Assembly (NCBI GenBank): GCA_023428135.1
Contig: JAEYZG010000043.1
Location: 110,565 to 174,564, forward strand
DNA length: 64,000 nt
DNA from: Bacteroidota bacterium
GTDB taxonomy: Bacteria > Bacteroidota > Bacteroidia > Cytophagales > Cytophagaceae
Direction: 5' to 3'
Positions within the stretch are counted from its first letter, which is position 1; each line of letters starts with the position of its first letter. A program made the position numbers and the translations under genes. Shown here one piece after another: positions 55,878 to 63,941 of the stretch. The notes beneath the pieces are model-generated. The model had not been told where the DNA came from, made no database searches, and saw only the letters and a list, made by a program, of their open reading frames with translations.

Positions 55878-56055
55878 TTATATTAATTCTTTATTTTTCA
55901 AGAGGTTTACAACTACCAAAGCAATTCTTTTTCCATAGTATGATTCACCTATCCAATAGCCAAGTTCTGCGGTTATCCTATGACCATCCTTTTGTGGGAC
56001 TAATCCTAAGTATCCCGCTGATTCTCCTTTGCACTCTATAGCATATATAAATGAA
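55878..56055 (-). pseudogene. Remnant of a GNAT acetyltransferase gene
   Basis: This minus-strand reading frame has no start but encodes the core of a RimJ/RimL-type N-acetyltransferase: AIECKGESAGYLGLVPQKD, then AELGYWIGESYYGK, where the last part is the acetyl-CoA-binding motif (usually GYWIGEPYWGKG). It stops after about 58 residues, and an in-frame stop lies just upstream. Both the N-terminal and C-terminal thirds of the family are missing. The rest of the gap 55840-56247 is AT-rich and shows only the presumed promoter region of the sigma gene. Confidence 0.65.
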
Positions 56056-56247
56056 TTTAATTAATGAATTGACACTCTTAAAGTCGCTGATAAATAAAAT
56101 AAAATTCATTTTTTGGTTATTAAGATTTTGATTTTAAGTAAATTAATGGTTGGTAATAATGATTTTAATATTTTTTTTGATTAACCTGTAACTTTTGAAT
56201 TGAGTCGGTTGTCTTACGACTGATTTATCTGAACTGTGAGCATTTAA

Positions 56248-56748
56248 ATGATTTGCACAAGGGAATATAATACTGCTGTAAAAGAGTATTCCAGAAATAT
56301 TTTCCGGTATGTATACAAATGCATCAAGGACGAAGACGAAGCCAAGGATATCGTCCAGGAATGCTATTTGAAGCTGTGGACGCATAGAGCCAATGTTAAT
56401 CCTGACAAGATAAAGTATTGGCTGTTTACCACTGCGCATAATACCATGCTCAATCATTTAAAAAAATCTTCAAAGGTTGTCCCCATGGAAGGTTTGTCCA
56501 ATATAGATCCTTTTGTCGTTCCTAATGATGGCTTTGATTTGAAAGGACTTATAGATAAATCATTAGATCTGCTTCCTCAGGTTCAAAAGACAATTATAAT
56601 CTTGCGGGATCTTGAGGGATACAATTACAATGAAATAGGAGAAATGATGGAGCTGTCAGAATCACAGGTAAAGGTGTATTTGTTCAGGGCGAGGCAGAAA
56701 ATGAAGGAGTCGTTGAAAGAGTTTAATAAGTATTATGAGAACAATTGA
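56248..56748 (+). CDS. ECF-type RNA polymerase sigma factor
   Basis: The 166-residue sigma factor has region 2 (YVYKCIKDEDEAKDIVQECYLKLWTHRANVNPDKIKYWLFTTAHNTMLNHLKK) and region 4 (LPQVQKTIIILRDLEGYNYNEIGEMMELSESQVKVYLFRARQKMKESL), close to the canonical RpoE pattern. The anti-sigma-like gene overlaps its end by 14 bp. The pair is followed by three PorP/SprF genes on the same strand, which may be its targets. Confidence 0.93.
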   Translation: MICTREYNTAVKEYSRNIFRYVYKCIKDEDEAKDIVQECYLKLWTHRANVNPDKIKYWLFTTAHNTMLNHLKKSSKVVPMEGLSNIDPFVVPNDGFDLKGLIDKSLDLLPQVQKTIIILRDLEGYNYNEIGEMMELSESQVKVYLFRARQKMKESLKEFNKYYENN

Positions 56749-57499
56749 CCAAAGTAATTATGAAGAATGGATCTTCGAATATTACGAAGGTACATTGACT
56801 GCTGAAGAAGAAGTTCAGGTGTTGGACTTTGTGCAGCGGGATTCTATATATATGGAGGAGTTTGAAGCTTTCTCCAAAACTTATTTAAGAGAACCACTTC
56901 CTGATAAATTGTCTATAGAAAGTTCTTTGTTAAGAAAAGGAAGTTACTTTAATATAAATTATTCGATAGCTTCATTTCTTGTTATAATCGTCTCCGGATT
57001 ATTTTTTATTAAAACATCTGAAGAGCAGTCTGAAGTTATCAATGCTTCTAAAGAACTCATTGTTCAGGAGGAATATCAGGAAAAGGAGGTAGTAATAAAG
57101 AGCTCTTCTATTCCAAAGCATAAATCTATAATTCCTCAGTTAAGCAGAAAGGAGAGGACAGAACAAAGTTATATGCATAACCAGAACTTGTATACAGATA
57201 CAGGAAATACATTTATTCCCAGTATAGATAATGAGGCACATAAAGCTAATGATGATGTGATTAAAATTGATTACGATAGTCTACCAGCAGAACAACCCGT
57301 AATCATAAAAACAGAAAGGGCATCCGTCGGAACTACAAAAACAATTGTAGAGAAAACAAGACAGGAAAAGAAAGAAGAACGGAGAAAACAGAAGCAGATA
57401 GCCAGATTCAAAGAGAAGCAGAGAAGAAACAAAGAAGCTCAGCAATTGATGAAAGGGAATATGCCTTATCTTGTTCCGCTGGATCCTAATACTTTTTAA
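56735..57499 (+). CDS. Membrane anti-sigma-like protein
   Basis: The 254-residue protein has a cytoplasmic N-terminus (NYEEWIFEYYEGTLTAEEEVQVLDFV) typical of Bacteroidota anti-sigma factors, and one membrane helix near 75-91 (YSIASFLVIIVSGLFFI). A long periplasmic tail ends in a strongly basic helix (EKKEERRKQKQIARFKEKQR) and GNMPYLVPLDPNTF. It overlaps the sigma gene by 14 bp. Unlike the protein at 17266-18381 it has no SprB or CHU_C domain. Its anti-sigma role is inferred from position and the N-terminal pattern. Confidence 0.75.
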   Translation: MRTIDQSNYEEWIFEYYEGTLTAEEEVQVLDFVQRDSIYMEEFEAFSKTYLREPLPDKLSIESSLLRKGSYFNINYSIASFLVIIVSGLFFIKTSEEQSEVINASKELIVQEEYQEKEVVIKSSSIPKHKSIIPQLSRKERTEQSYMHNQNLYTDTGNTFIPSIDNEAHKANDDVIKIDYDSLPAEQPVIIKTERASVGTTKTIVEKTRQEKKEERRKQKQIARFKEKQRRNKEAQQLMKGNMPYLVPLDPNTF

Positions 57500-57620
57500 T
57501 ATAAAACAGATAGCATGGCTAAAGTGTAGTCTCCTGAAATATTGGAGAAGCAATGGCTACTAGTCTCAAAAAAATGGACTTAAATCATAGAGTCCAAAGA
57601 AGTAATTTATCGAAATATCA

Positions 57621-57661
57621 ATCCATTTTGAGTTGAGCAAAGTCTTTTATAAAATTTTTTT
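57621..57661. repeat. Upstream element, copy 1 of 3, before PorP/SprF tandem gene 1
   Basis: This 41-base element contains TTTGAGTTGAGCAAAGTC and ends in T7. Near-identical copies precede the next two genes (58665-58706 and 59759-59799). The T-run ends exactly 14 bases before the preferred ATG in all three cases. Confidence 0.8.
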
Positions 57662-57674
57662 AACAAGTATGAAA

Positions 57675-58649
57675 ATGAAAAACATATATTTTTTATTCCT
57701 GATGATAGTGGTTGTCGGGATGTGTGAAAAGACTCATGCTCAATCTCGGTGGATTGGCATAATGCCTATGGAGTATAATCCTTCCTTTGCGGGGAATTCT
57801 GGTGGGCATAGGTCCGTTGCTTTTGCTGGATATACTTCCTCCGAAGGAGGAAGGAAATCATATAAAGGGGATGATCATCTTTTTCCAAAAACAAGTACTC
57901 CTGTTTTAGGGGTTTCATATGATAATTTTATTCCTAAAATTGCCAGTGGTGTTGGTTTTTTTGCCTCATGGATGCATTCACATGAAAGGAGATCGAGAGA
58001 TGATCTTAAAGTTTCCGGATTAAAAACTGGAATTGTTATTTCTCCTAAAATCAGTTTGAAAGGAAAATATACAATAGCTCCTTCTTTAGGATTGACTTAT
58101 AAATATTCGGAGGGTGAATATTGGGATCTGTATAAAAGTAAATATGAAGCATTTAATCTAAGTGTAGGACTGCTCTTTAATACTGAAAGGTTTTACCTGG
58201 GTTATGCCAATTATTATAACCCTTTTAAAGGGGAAGATATTCTCTTATTTTTTGAGGATTTTAAGCAAACTAAGGTGTATGGTTGGACTTATGGCCTTAT
58301 ACAAACCGGGTTTAAATATCAGAGAACTAAAATGTCAAAAACATCATACACATTACAAGCAGTATTTAGAATACGCGAGTATACTACATGGATTGGTTTG
58401 GTGAATAACATAAGTTTAACTGTTAAACATAATAAATTACTGTTTGGGGTTACAGCGGCAGAAGGAGTGATGGGACCAATTTTTTATACTCCCCCGCAAG
58501 ATGAATTACATGTAGGTATTGGTTATCAGACATCCAAATTTAAGATCTTTTATTCACAGGATCTTATCAATTTAAAATTTCGCTATCGGAGTGAGATAAC
58601 ATGTCGTTTATTGTTACCTAATAAAGGGAAAGTTATAAGTCAATTTTAA
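57675..58649 (+). CDS. PorP/SprF-family protein, tandem copy 1
   Basis: The protein has about 324 residues from the ATG at 57675. Signal peptide YFLFLMIVVVGMCEKTHAQ, then the family motif MEYNPSFAGNSGG (NPSFAG) and alternating barrel strands ending LLLPNKGKVISQF. Its first 60 residues are nearly identical to tandem copies 2 and 3, with divergence afterwards. It is 175 bp after the anti-sigma-like gene. The ATG at 57675 is chosen because it lies 14 bases after the T-run of the shared upstream element in all three genes; upstream TTG (57633) and ATG (57669) are alternatives. Confidence 0.85.
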   Translation: MKNIYFLFLMIVVVGMCEKTHAQSRWIGIMPMEYNPSFAGNSGGHRSVAFAGYTSSEGGRKSYKGDDHLFPKTSTPVLGVSYDNFIPKIASGVGFFASWMHSHERRSRDDLKVSGLKTGIVISPKISLKGKYTIAPSLGLTYKYSEGEYWDLYKSKYEAFNLSVGLLFNTERFYLGYANYYNPFKGEDILLFFEDFKQTKVYGWTYGLIQTGFKYQRTKMSKTSYTLQAVFRIREYTTWIGLVNNISLTVKHNKLLFGVTAAEGVMGPIFYTPPQDELHVGIGYQTSKFKIFYSQDLINLKFRYRSEITCRLLLPNKGKVISQF

Positions 58650-58664
58650 TTAACAATATCATCA

Positions 58665-58706
58665 ATCCAATTTGAGTTGAGCAAAGTCTTTTACAAAATT
58701 TTTTTT
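58665..58706. repeat. Upstream element, copy 2 of 3, before PorP/SprF tandem gene 2
   Basis: Same element as 57621-57661, with one extra T in the terminal run (T8). The extra base breaks the frame of any upstream leader reading, showing that the element is conserved as DNA or RNA rather than as protein. Confidence 0.8.
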
Positions 58707-58719
58707 AATGAAATTTAAT

Positions 58720-59706
58720 ATGAAAAACATTTACTTTTTATTCCTGATGATAGTGGTTGTCGGGATGAGTGAAAAGACTTTTGCTCAATCTCGGTGGATT
58801 GGCATAATGCCGATGGAATTTAATCCTTCTTTTGCCGGAAATTCCGGAGGACATAGGATTGTTGCATTGGGAGGGTATGAGCATTCGGGAGGAAAAACGC
58901 AGCAACTTAATTTTTATTCTTACAGAGATTTTAGGAAGCAAAGTTCTCCATTAGGCGTTATCTCTTATGATAATTTTATTCCCAAGTTGGCAAGTGGGGT
59001 AGGAGTTTATTTTTCTGAGATCAATTCAAAATGGGGGTCAAGGCTCGAAGGTGATACTGTTCCTTCCAGGAATGATGATAAAGCCATGAAAGCTGGAATC
59101 AATATTTCACCTAAAATAAGTATAAGAGGGAAATATACTATTGCTCCCTCTGTAGGACTTAATTTTAGACATTATAACTATAATTTTTATTCGGGAAAAA
59201 ATATACATTATTTAGATAAACAAAGTTTTAAGTCTGACATTTTTTACATTAGCACTGGCTTGCTTTTTAATACAAAACAGTTTTATGTCGGATATGCTTA
59301 CTTCTTTGCTCCCTATACTGGTGGAGCAAACATAAGATCGTTATATGAAGACAAAAATCTAAAGGAAAAGTCTTACGGATATATACAGGCGGGATACAAC
59401 TTCAGGAAAAGTATGGATTCTAAAGCTTCTTATACCATACAATCAATAATCATGACCAAAACAAAAATGGATTGGAATGATTTGATAAATAATATAAATT
59501 TCACATTTAAGTATAAGAAAGTTCTTCTTGGTCTTTCAACAAGTTCCTTTGGAGGTGCCCAATGGTTTGCTGGTTTAGGCTACCAAACTGAAAAAATAAA
59601 GATTTTTTATTCTCAAAATCTGCAATATGTTAATTATTTATACAGTGGTGAACTATCTTGTAGAATTTTAATTCCAAACAAGCAAAAAACTTTTTATCAG
59701 TTTTAG
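58720..59706 (+). CDS. PorP/SprF-family protein, tandem copy 2
   Basis: The protein has about 328 residues from the ATG at 58720. Signal peptide MKNIYFLFLMIVVVGMSEKTFAQ, mature start SRWIGIMPMEFNPSFAGNSGG, barrel strands, end ILIPNKQKTFYQF. It is the closest match to copies 1 and 3. The start is the conserved second ATG (14 bases after the T8 run); an ATG at 58708 is an alternative. It is 70 bp after copy 1, so probably in the same transcript. Confidence 0.85.
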   Translation: MKNIYFLFLMIVVVGMSEKTFAQSRWIGIMPMEFNPSFAGNSGGHRIVALGGYEHSGGKTQQLNFYSYRDFRKQSSPLGVISYDNFIPKLASGVGVYFSEINSKWGSRLEGDTVPSRNDDKAMKAGINISPKISIRGKYTIAPSVGLNFRHYNYNFYSGKNIHYLDKQSFKSDIFYISTGLLFNTKQFYVGYAYFFAPYTGGANIRSLYEDKNLKEKSYGYIQAGYNFRKSMDSKASYTIQSIIMTKTKMDWNDLINNINFTFKYKKVLLGLSTSSFGGAQWFAGLGYQTEKIKIFYSQNLQYVNYLYSGELSCRILIPNKQKTFYQF

Positions 59707-59758
59707 TATCTATAATTAGATCCCATTTGGTGATTTGATGCTATTTATTAAGGATTAT

Positions 59759-59799
59759 ATCCATTTTGAGTTGAGCAAAGTCTTTTGCAAAATTTTTTT
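59759..59799. repeat. Upstream element, copy 3 of 3, before PorP/SprF tandem gene 3
   Basis: Same 41-base element as the first copy, ending in T7; the ATG at 59813 again lies 14 bases after it. Confidence 0.8.
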
Positions 59800-59812
59800 G
59801 ATGAAATTTAAT

Positions 59813-60772
59813 ATGAAGAAAAGTTATTTTTTATTCCTTATGATAGTAGTTATAGGGATGTGTGAAAAGACTTTTGCTCAATCCAGATGGGTTGGTATTA
59901 TGCCTATGGAGTTTAACCCTTCATTTGCCGGAAATGCAGGAGAGAATAGGAGCGTAGCATTCGGGGGATATACGAATTCGAAAAGTGGAGTTAAGTCAAT
60001 AGGATCGAATAGGTATAAGTATTTTCGCAGGGAAGATTCACCTACTATTAGTTTTTCGTATGATAATTTTATTTCTAAGCTTGCAAGTGGCATTGGGTTT
60101 TCTATGTCCTGGATAAAATCTACTTCAGGAACAAAAGATATTGATTATCCTTATACAAATTTTTCTGCATTAAAAATGGGGATTAATATTTCTCCTAAAA
60201 TCAGTGTTAGAAGGAAATATACGATCGCTCCGTCGATTGGATTAAATTATAGATATTTAAGGTATAATAGCATTCCTGGAGCTATGTTAGATTATCTTAT
60301 AGCATTTAAGTCGGATCTATTTTATATAAGTACAGGTTTGCTTTTTAATACTAAAAATTTTTACATAGGCTATACACATTATTTGAGCCCTATACCTATT
60401 GGGGATAGGTATAGATCTTTCGATGGAGAATCTTATCCGGCAGATAAACCTGATAATAATATTCAGGCAGGATATAAATATCAAAAAAACAAAGAATCTA
60501 AAACATCTTATACCATTCAAACGGTAATCAGTGTGAAAAGAAGGTTTGATTGGAGTGATTTGGTAAATAATGTTGCTTTTGTTTTCAAGTATAAGAAAAT
60601 CCTTTTAGGTATTGCGCATGCTGATGGCTACAACCTAGGTATGGGATATCAATCGAATAAAGTGAGATTTTTTTATTCGCAAGATATTACAAATGTGAGA
60701 TATGTGTATCATGGTGAATTATCCTGCAGAGTACTTATTCCTAATAAAAAGAAAATATATTATCACTTCTAG
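59813..60772 (+). CDS. PorP/SprF-family protein, tandem copy 3
   Basis: The protein has about 319 residues from the ATG at 59813. Signal peptide MKKSYFLFLMIVVIGMCEKTFAQ, mature start SRWVGIMPMEFNPSFAGNAGE, barrel strands, end VLIPNKKKIYYHF. It is the third tandem paralogue. Like its sisters it belongs to the T9SS-associated outer-membrane family, but no CHU_C cargo gene is adjacent, so the cargo must be encoded elsewhere. An ATG at 59801 is an alternative start. Confidence 0.85.
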   Translation: MKKSYFLFLMIVVIGMCEKTFAQSRWVGIMPMEFNPSFAGNAGENRSVAFGGYTNSKSGVKSIGSNRYKYFRREDSPTISFSYDNFISKLASGIGFSMSWIKSTSGTKDIDYPYTNFSALKMGINISPKISVRRKYTIAPSIGLNYRYLRYNSIPGAMLDYLIAFKSDLFYISTGLLFNTKNFYIGYTHYLSPIPIGDRYRSFDGESYPADKPDNNIQAGYKYQKNKESKTSYTIQTVISVKRRFDWSDLVNNVAFVFKYKKILLGIAHADGYNLGMGYQSNKVRFFYSQDITNVRYVYHGELSCRVLIPNKKKIYYHF

Positions 60773-60930
60773 CATTTGAAGGACGATACATACAGTTTTA
60801 TAAAAGTTTAATTATTAATGTTTATAGACTCTGTGAAATGATCTATATTATAAGACGGGTAATAATTCTCTTATAAGTATTCATTTGAATTATTAAGATC
60901 AAATAAGTATTTTGTTGAAATTTATAAGCA

Positions 60931-61491
60931 ATGAGGGCGTTTTTAAAATCGTTTAATCTTCTTACTGAAGATGAAATAGATACATTTCAATCTATGGCTG
61001 AGGTATGTAACCTTGAAAGAGGGGAGTATTTCATCCGTGAGGGCAATATATGTAATACCGTTGCCTATATTAAGTCAGGTATATTGAGATCTTTTTATAC
61101 CACACCTGAGGGGGAAGAAATGACGTATTGCATTTCATTTCAGAATTCATTCATGACTGCTTATTCTTCCTATATAAGCGGTCTTCCTACTGTAGAAAAT
61201 ATTCAGGCCATTACACCTGTCAAACTTCTTTTGCTTCAAAAAAAGGACATAGAGCAAATTTCCGAATCCAGTACAAACTGGCTCAGGTTTACTAAGATAA
61301 TGGCTGAAAAAGAGTATCTTGAGCTTGAGAAAAGAGTGTTTTCATATCAGCGTGAAAGTGCTCGCACCCGTTATACAAACCTGTTGCAGAATCGTCCTGA
61401 ATACATAGAACAAATTCCTCTTAAGTATCTTGCTTCTTATCTTGGCGTTACCCCAAGGCATCTAAGCCGCTTGAGAGCTGAAATGACGTAA
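60931..61491 (+). CDS. Crp/Fnr-family transcriptional regulator
   Basis: The 186-residue regulator has the effector-binding beta-roll (GEYFIREGNICNTVAYIKSGILRSFYTTPEGEEMTYCISF) without the Arg-based cNMP cassette, and a short C-terminal helix-turn-helix (LKYLASYLGVTPRHLSRLRAEM). It is a distant paralogue of 31426-31998. It lies 66 bp before the quinone-reductase-like gene on the same strand and is its likely regulator. Confidence 0.88.
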   Translation: MRAFLKSFNLLTEDEIDTFQSMAEVCNLERGEYFIREGNICNTVAYIKSGILRSFYTTPEGEEMTYCISFQNSFMTAYSSYISGLPTVENIQAITPVKLLLLQKKDIEQISESSTNWLRFTKIMAEKEYLELEKRVFSYQRESARTRYTNLLQNRPEYIEQIPLKYLASYLGVTPRHLSRLRAEMT

Positions 61492-61557
61492 TAGACATTT
61501 GTCTTTTCTGGCCACTTTCCTTTGTTCTACATTTACCGAAAAAACAATTCGGTCTAT

Positions 61558-62136
61558 ATGAAAAAGGTTTTAGTGATTAACGGACATCCGTTCAAAGAAA
61601 GTTTTAATGCTGCTCTCACATCTGCATACAAACAGGGAGTGAAGGAAGCAGGAGCTATGGTGACAGAGATTTTTATCGGCGATCTCTCTTTTAATCCTAA
61701 TCTTCAGTTCGGATATAGTAAAAGAATGGAATTGGAGCCTGATCTCCAGGCTGCCTGGAAAGCTATCCAACAAGCTGATCATCTTGTTTGGATTTACCCG
61801 GTTTGGTGGGGAGGTTTACCATCGCTTATGAAAGGATTCATAGATAGGTTATTTCTTCCCGGAATGGCTTTCAGCTACAAGGAAAATTCTATTTGGTGGA
61901 ATAAATTACTTGCTGGTAAAACTGCAAGAATCATCACCACCATGGATCAGCCGGGATGGTATTACAGACTTGTTTATGGAAGACCTAGCATCAATCAACT
62001 TAAAAAATGTACCCTTGAGTTTTGCGGAATAACGCCTGTGGCTGTTACCACTATAGGGATAATAAAAACTTCCGATAAGGCGAAAAGGGAAAAATGGATT
62101 AAAAAAGTTTATGACCTTGGATTAGCCTTAAGTTAA
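61558..62136 (+). CDS. NAD(P)H:quinone oxidoreductase, flavodoxin fold (KefF/MdaB/DT-diaphorase type)
   Basis: The protein has 192 residues from the ATG at 61558. The N-terminal FMN motif is KKVLVINGHPFKESFNAAL, followed by HLVWIYPVWWGGLPSLMKGFIDRLFLPGMAF, the diagnostic segment of this family. It reduces quinones or nitro-compounds by two electrons. It follows the Crp-family gene, and both resemble an oxidative-stress response pair. The longer frame from 61522 begins at a TTG and adds unconserved residues. Confidence 0.9.
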   Translation: MKKVLVINGHPFKESFNAALTSAYKQGVKEAGAMVTEIFIGDLSFNPNLQFGYSKRMELEPDLQAAWKAIQQADHLVWIYPVWWGGLPSLMKGFIDRLFLPGMAFSYKENSIWWNKLLAGKTARIITTMDQPGWYYRLVYGRPSINQLKKCTLEFCGITPVAVTTIGIIKTSDKAKREKWIKKVYDLGLALS

Positions 62137-62237
62137 GTAAAGGGGAAATTAACAATTCACACAATTAGGAAAATATTGGACTGTTTTTAAAAAACTTTTC
62201 GTGACCTTTAGGTTAATTATCTAATCTATTTACATCT

Positions 62238-62633
62238 ATGGTTTCAAATAGGCTTTTTGAGGCTCCATATTGTGAAATAAATGAACGCAATGATGGTATT
62301 ATCTATGCTAAATGGAAAGGCTTTCTTAAGCCAGGGCAAGTAAAGACGGGATGTCGGTTTATGACAGAATATGTCAGAAATAATAAGATTACTGTTCATT
62401 TGAGCGATCACAGGGACCTTAGGGTACTTTCAAAAGATGTTCAGGATTATCTGGTTACTGAATGGTTTCCTGAAATTGAAAACCAAGGGATGAGGAAAAT
62501 TGCAGCCTTGGAGGCTCCTGACCCTTTTGCTAAAGTGACTGTAGATAAGGTAAATATTGAAGCACAGGTAGGAAACCTTATCATCCGTTCATTTGAGACA
62601 GAGGAAGAATGTGTCAGCTGGTTACTTGAGTAA
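62238..62633 (+). CDS. STAS/SpoIIAA-like (Sec14-like) protein
   Basis: The 131-residue cytosolic protein has the small SpoIIAA-like fold: EINERNDGIIYAKWKGFLKPGQVKTGCRFMTEYV, then HLSDHRDLRVLSKDVQDYLV and SFETEEECVSWLLE at the end. Such single-domain proteins are common in Bacteroidota; the function is unknown. No serine equivalent to a SpoIIAA phosphosite stands out. Confidence 0.78.
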   Translation: MVSNRLFEAPYCEINERNDGIIYAKWKGFLKPGQVKTGCRFMTEYVRNNKITVHLSDHRDLRVLSKDVQDYLVTEWFPEIENQGMRKIAALEAPDPFAKVTVDKVNIEAQVGNLIIRSFETEEECVSWLLE

Positions 62634-62650
62634 TTTTTAAACATGCATAA

Positions 62651-62694
62651 TAAATTTAAAGGAGATAATAAGTTTATTAACTCCTTTAAATTTA
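62651..62694. terminator. Convergent hairpin terminator
   Basis: A perfect 14-bp stem (62651-62664 with 62681-62694) with a 16-base loop lies between the STAS-like gene ending at 62633 and the minus-strand gene ending at 62702. It may serve both. Confidence 0.72.
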
Positions 62695-62701
62695 CGAAGG
62701 C

Positions 62702-63778
62702 CTAATATCGGGTTACAAGTGCTAATCCCTGAAATTTGTCCAAGTCATTTTCTTCAACAAAAACGGTTTCTCCTCCCTTGCAGATATTTTTTTCAATCAT
62801 CTCATCGATCAGGTCATCAATGACGTCGGGCTCATGGAGCGCACTATGATCTTTTAGTTTAATGCCATCACTTTCAACAACGCCTGGCTGAAAATGTCCC
62901 TTCTGTACATATAAGGTTTTACCTCTTCCTTGCTCAATAGCATTCCAAATCTCATTAATGTCACTAAAGAACTTTCCTGTTCCTACAGCAGATTTAAGTT
63001 CATTGATTCTTTCCCTTGCAGAATTTTTATGGAACTCATTTACTGTTGGCCATGCCTTAGCTATGATCTGGTGTGGTTTTACTTCATTCCTGTCAATTGT
63101 TACATATCCTATGATAGCAGATTTATTGTCTGCCACATTCATATAATGTCCATAATTTCTTTCTTCAGTTGCCAGTATAAGAGGTTTTGGATTGCTGTGA
63201 AGAATTTTCTGAACTTCTTTGTCAACTTTGTTGAAAAACTCTTCGGTAATATTTTCTTGTCCTTTGGACATGGATGCTGCATGTCTGTCTTCAGGATAGG
63301 GGGAATCATTCACTATCGGAAATGGAGGAACGTTATCCGTAATTTCCTGATCATTGAAGGCTTCTATCAATCGAGCCTCCTGTTGGCTCAATACCAGGAT
63401 ATAGTATGAAACTTGTTCATGGAGAGCCCTTATAAGATCTCTTGTGGCAAATGTATTGTCGATGATGACTCTGTCTTCCACATGAATGGGTAAGCGTGTG
63501 TATTCAAGTATATCATCATTTGCGAAAATGACCAGACTTTCTTTATTGTGAAAGCTATGATTAAGGGTCGCTGAAAGCTGGTTTAATTTATCTATAATAT
63601 TTTTACTGAGTATCTTATCGTTATAGGCAGATAGCCTTTCCTCAGCTTCATTTATCAGGTTTTTAAGCTGAATAGGATCTTTTTTATTATCAGGGTGTGT
63701 TCGATGTGTATTTAAAATAATCGTGACACAGATGTCAGATCTGATATCTTTCAACTTTTCAAATAGTTCATTTATCAT
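62702..63778 (-). CDS. baeRF3-type (archaeo-eukaryotic release-factor-like) protein
   Basis: The 358-residue protein matches the bacterial release-factor-related baeRF family 3. It has an N-terminal domain with VTIILNTHRTHPDNKKDPIQLKNLI, a central SxxEARLIEAFND core, and a C-terminal pelota/L7Ae-like domain (about 235-358) ending FQGLALVTRY. There is no GGQ tripeptide. Related proteins have been linked to ribosome hibernation or rescue in some bacteria, but the role here is unproven. Transcribed alone. Confidence 0.8.
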   Translation of the reverse strand: MINELFEKLKDIRSDICVTIILNTHRTHPDNKKDPIQLKNLINEAEERLSAYNDKILSKNIIDKLNQLSATLNHSFHNKESLVIFANDDILEYTRLPIHVEDRVIIDNTFATRDLIRALHEQVSYYILVLSQQEARLIEAFNDQEITDNVPPFPIVNDSPYPEDRHAASMSKGQENITEEFFNKVDKEVQKILHSNPKPLILATEERNYGHYMNVADNKSAIIGYVTIDRNEVKPHQIIAKAWPTVNEFHKNSARERINELKSAVGTGKFFSDINEIWNAIEQGRGKTLYVQKGHFQPGVVESDGIKLKDHSALHEPDVIDDLIDEMIEKNICKGGETVFVEENDLDKFQGLALVTRY

Positions 63779-63915
63779 ATCTCTTTCCTTTAGGTTCCTT
63801 CTTCATTAGAAATAACAATGAATTTGAAGCTAAAAGTTTAATGGTAAGCTTAAAGCGAAAAGCTGAAAGCCTAAAGCCATTACTGTCCGGTAAAAAATGA
63901 AAAGTCATAAAAAAG

Positions 63916-63941
63916 AGTCCCTATTTGAATAATAGGGCACT
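63916..63941 (+). terminator. Hairpin with T-run near the right edge
   Basis: A 10-bp stem with a one-base bulge (63916-63925 with 63931-63941) is followed by T8 on the plus strand. A-rich sequence on the left makes it a possible bidirectional terminator. The gene it serves, probably one entering from the right, is outside the window. The remainder after 63778 is the promoter region of the baeRF3 gene and low-complexity AAAGC-rich sequence. Confidence 0.45.

Noticed and set aside
57633..57674. TTG-initiated N-terminal extension of the first tandem PorP/SprF protein
   Set aside because: The same stretch is out of frame before the second gene because of one extra T, so it is conserved as nucleic acid, not protein.
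63830..63880. AAAGC/GAAAGC repeated tract near the right edge
   Set aside because: Short, imperfect and AT-rich; no spacer structure, coding potential or clear regulatory pattern.
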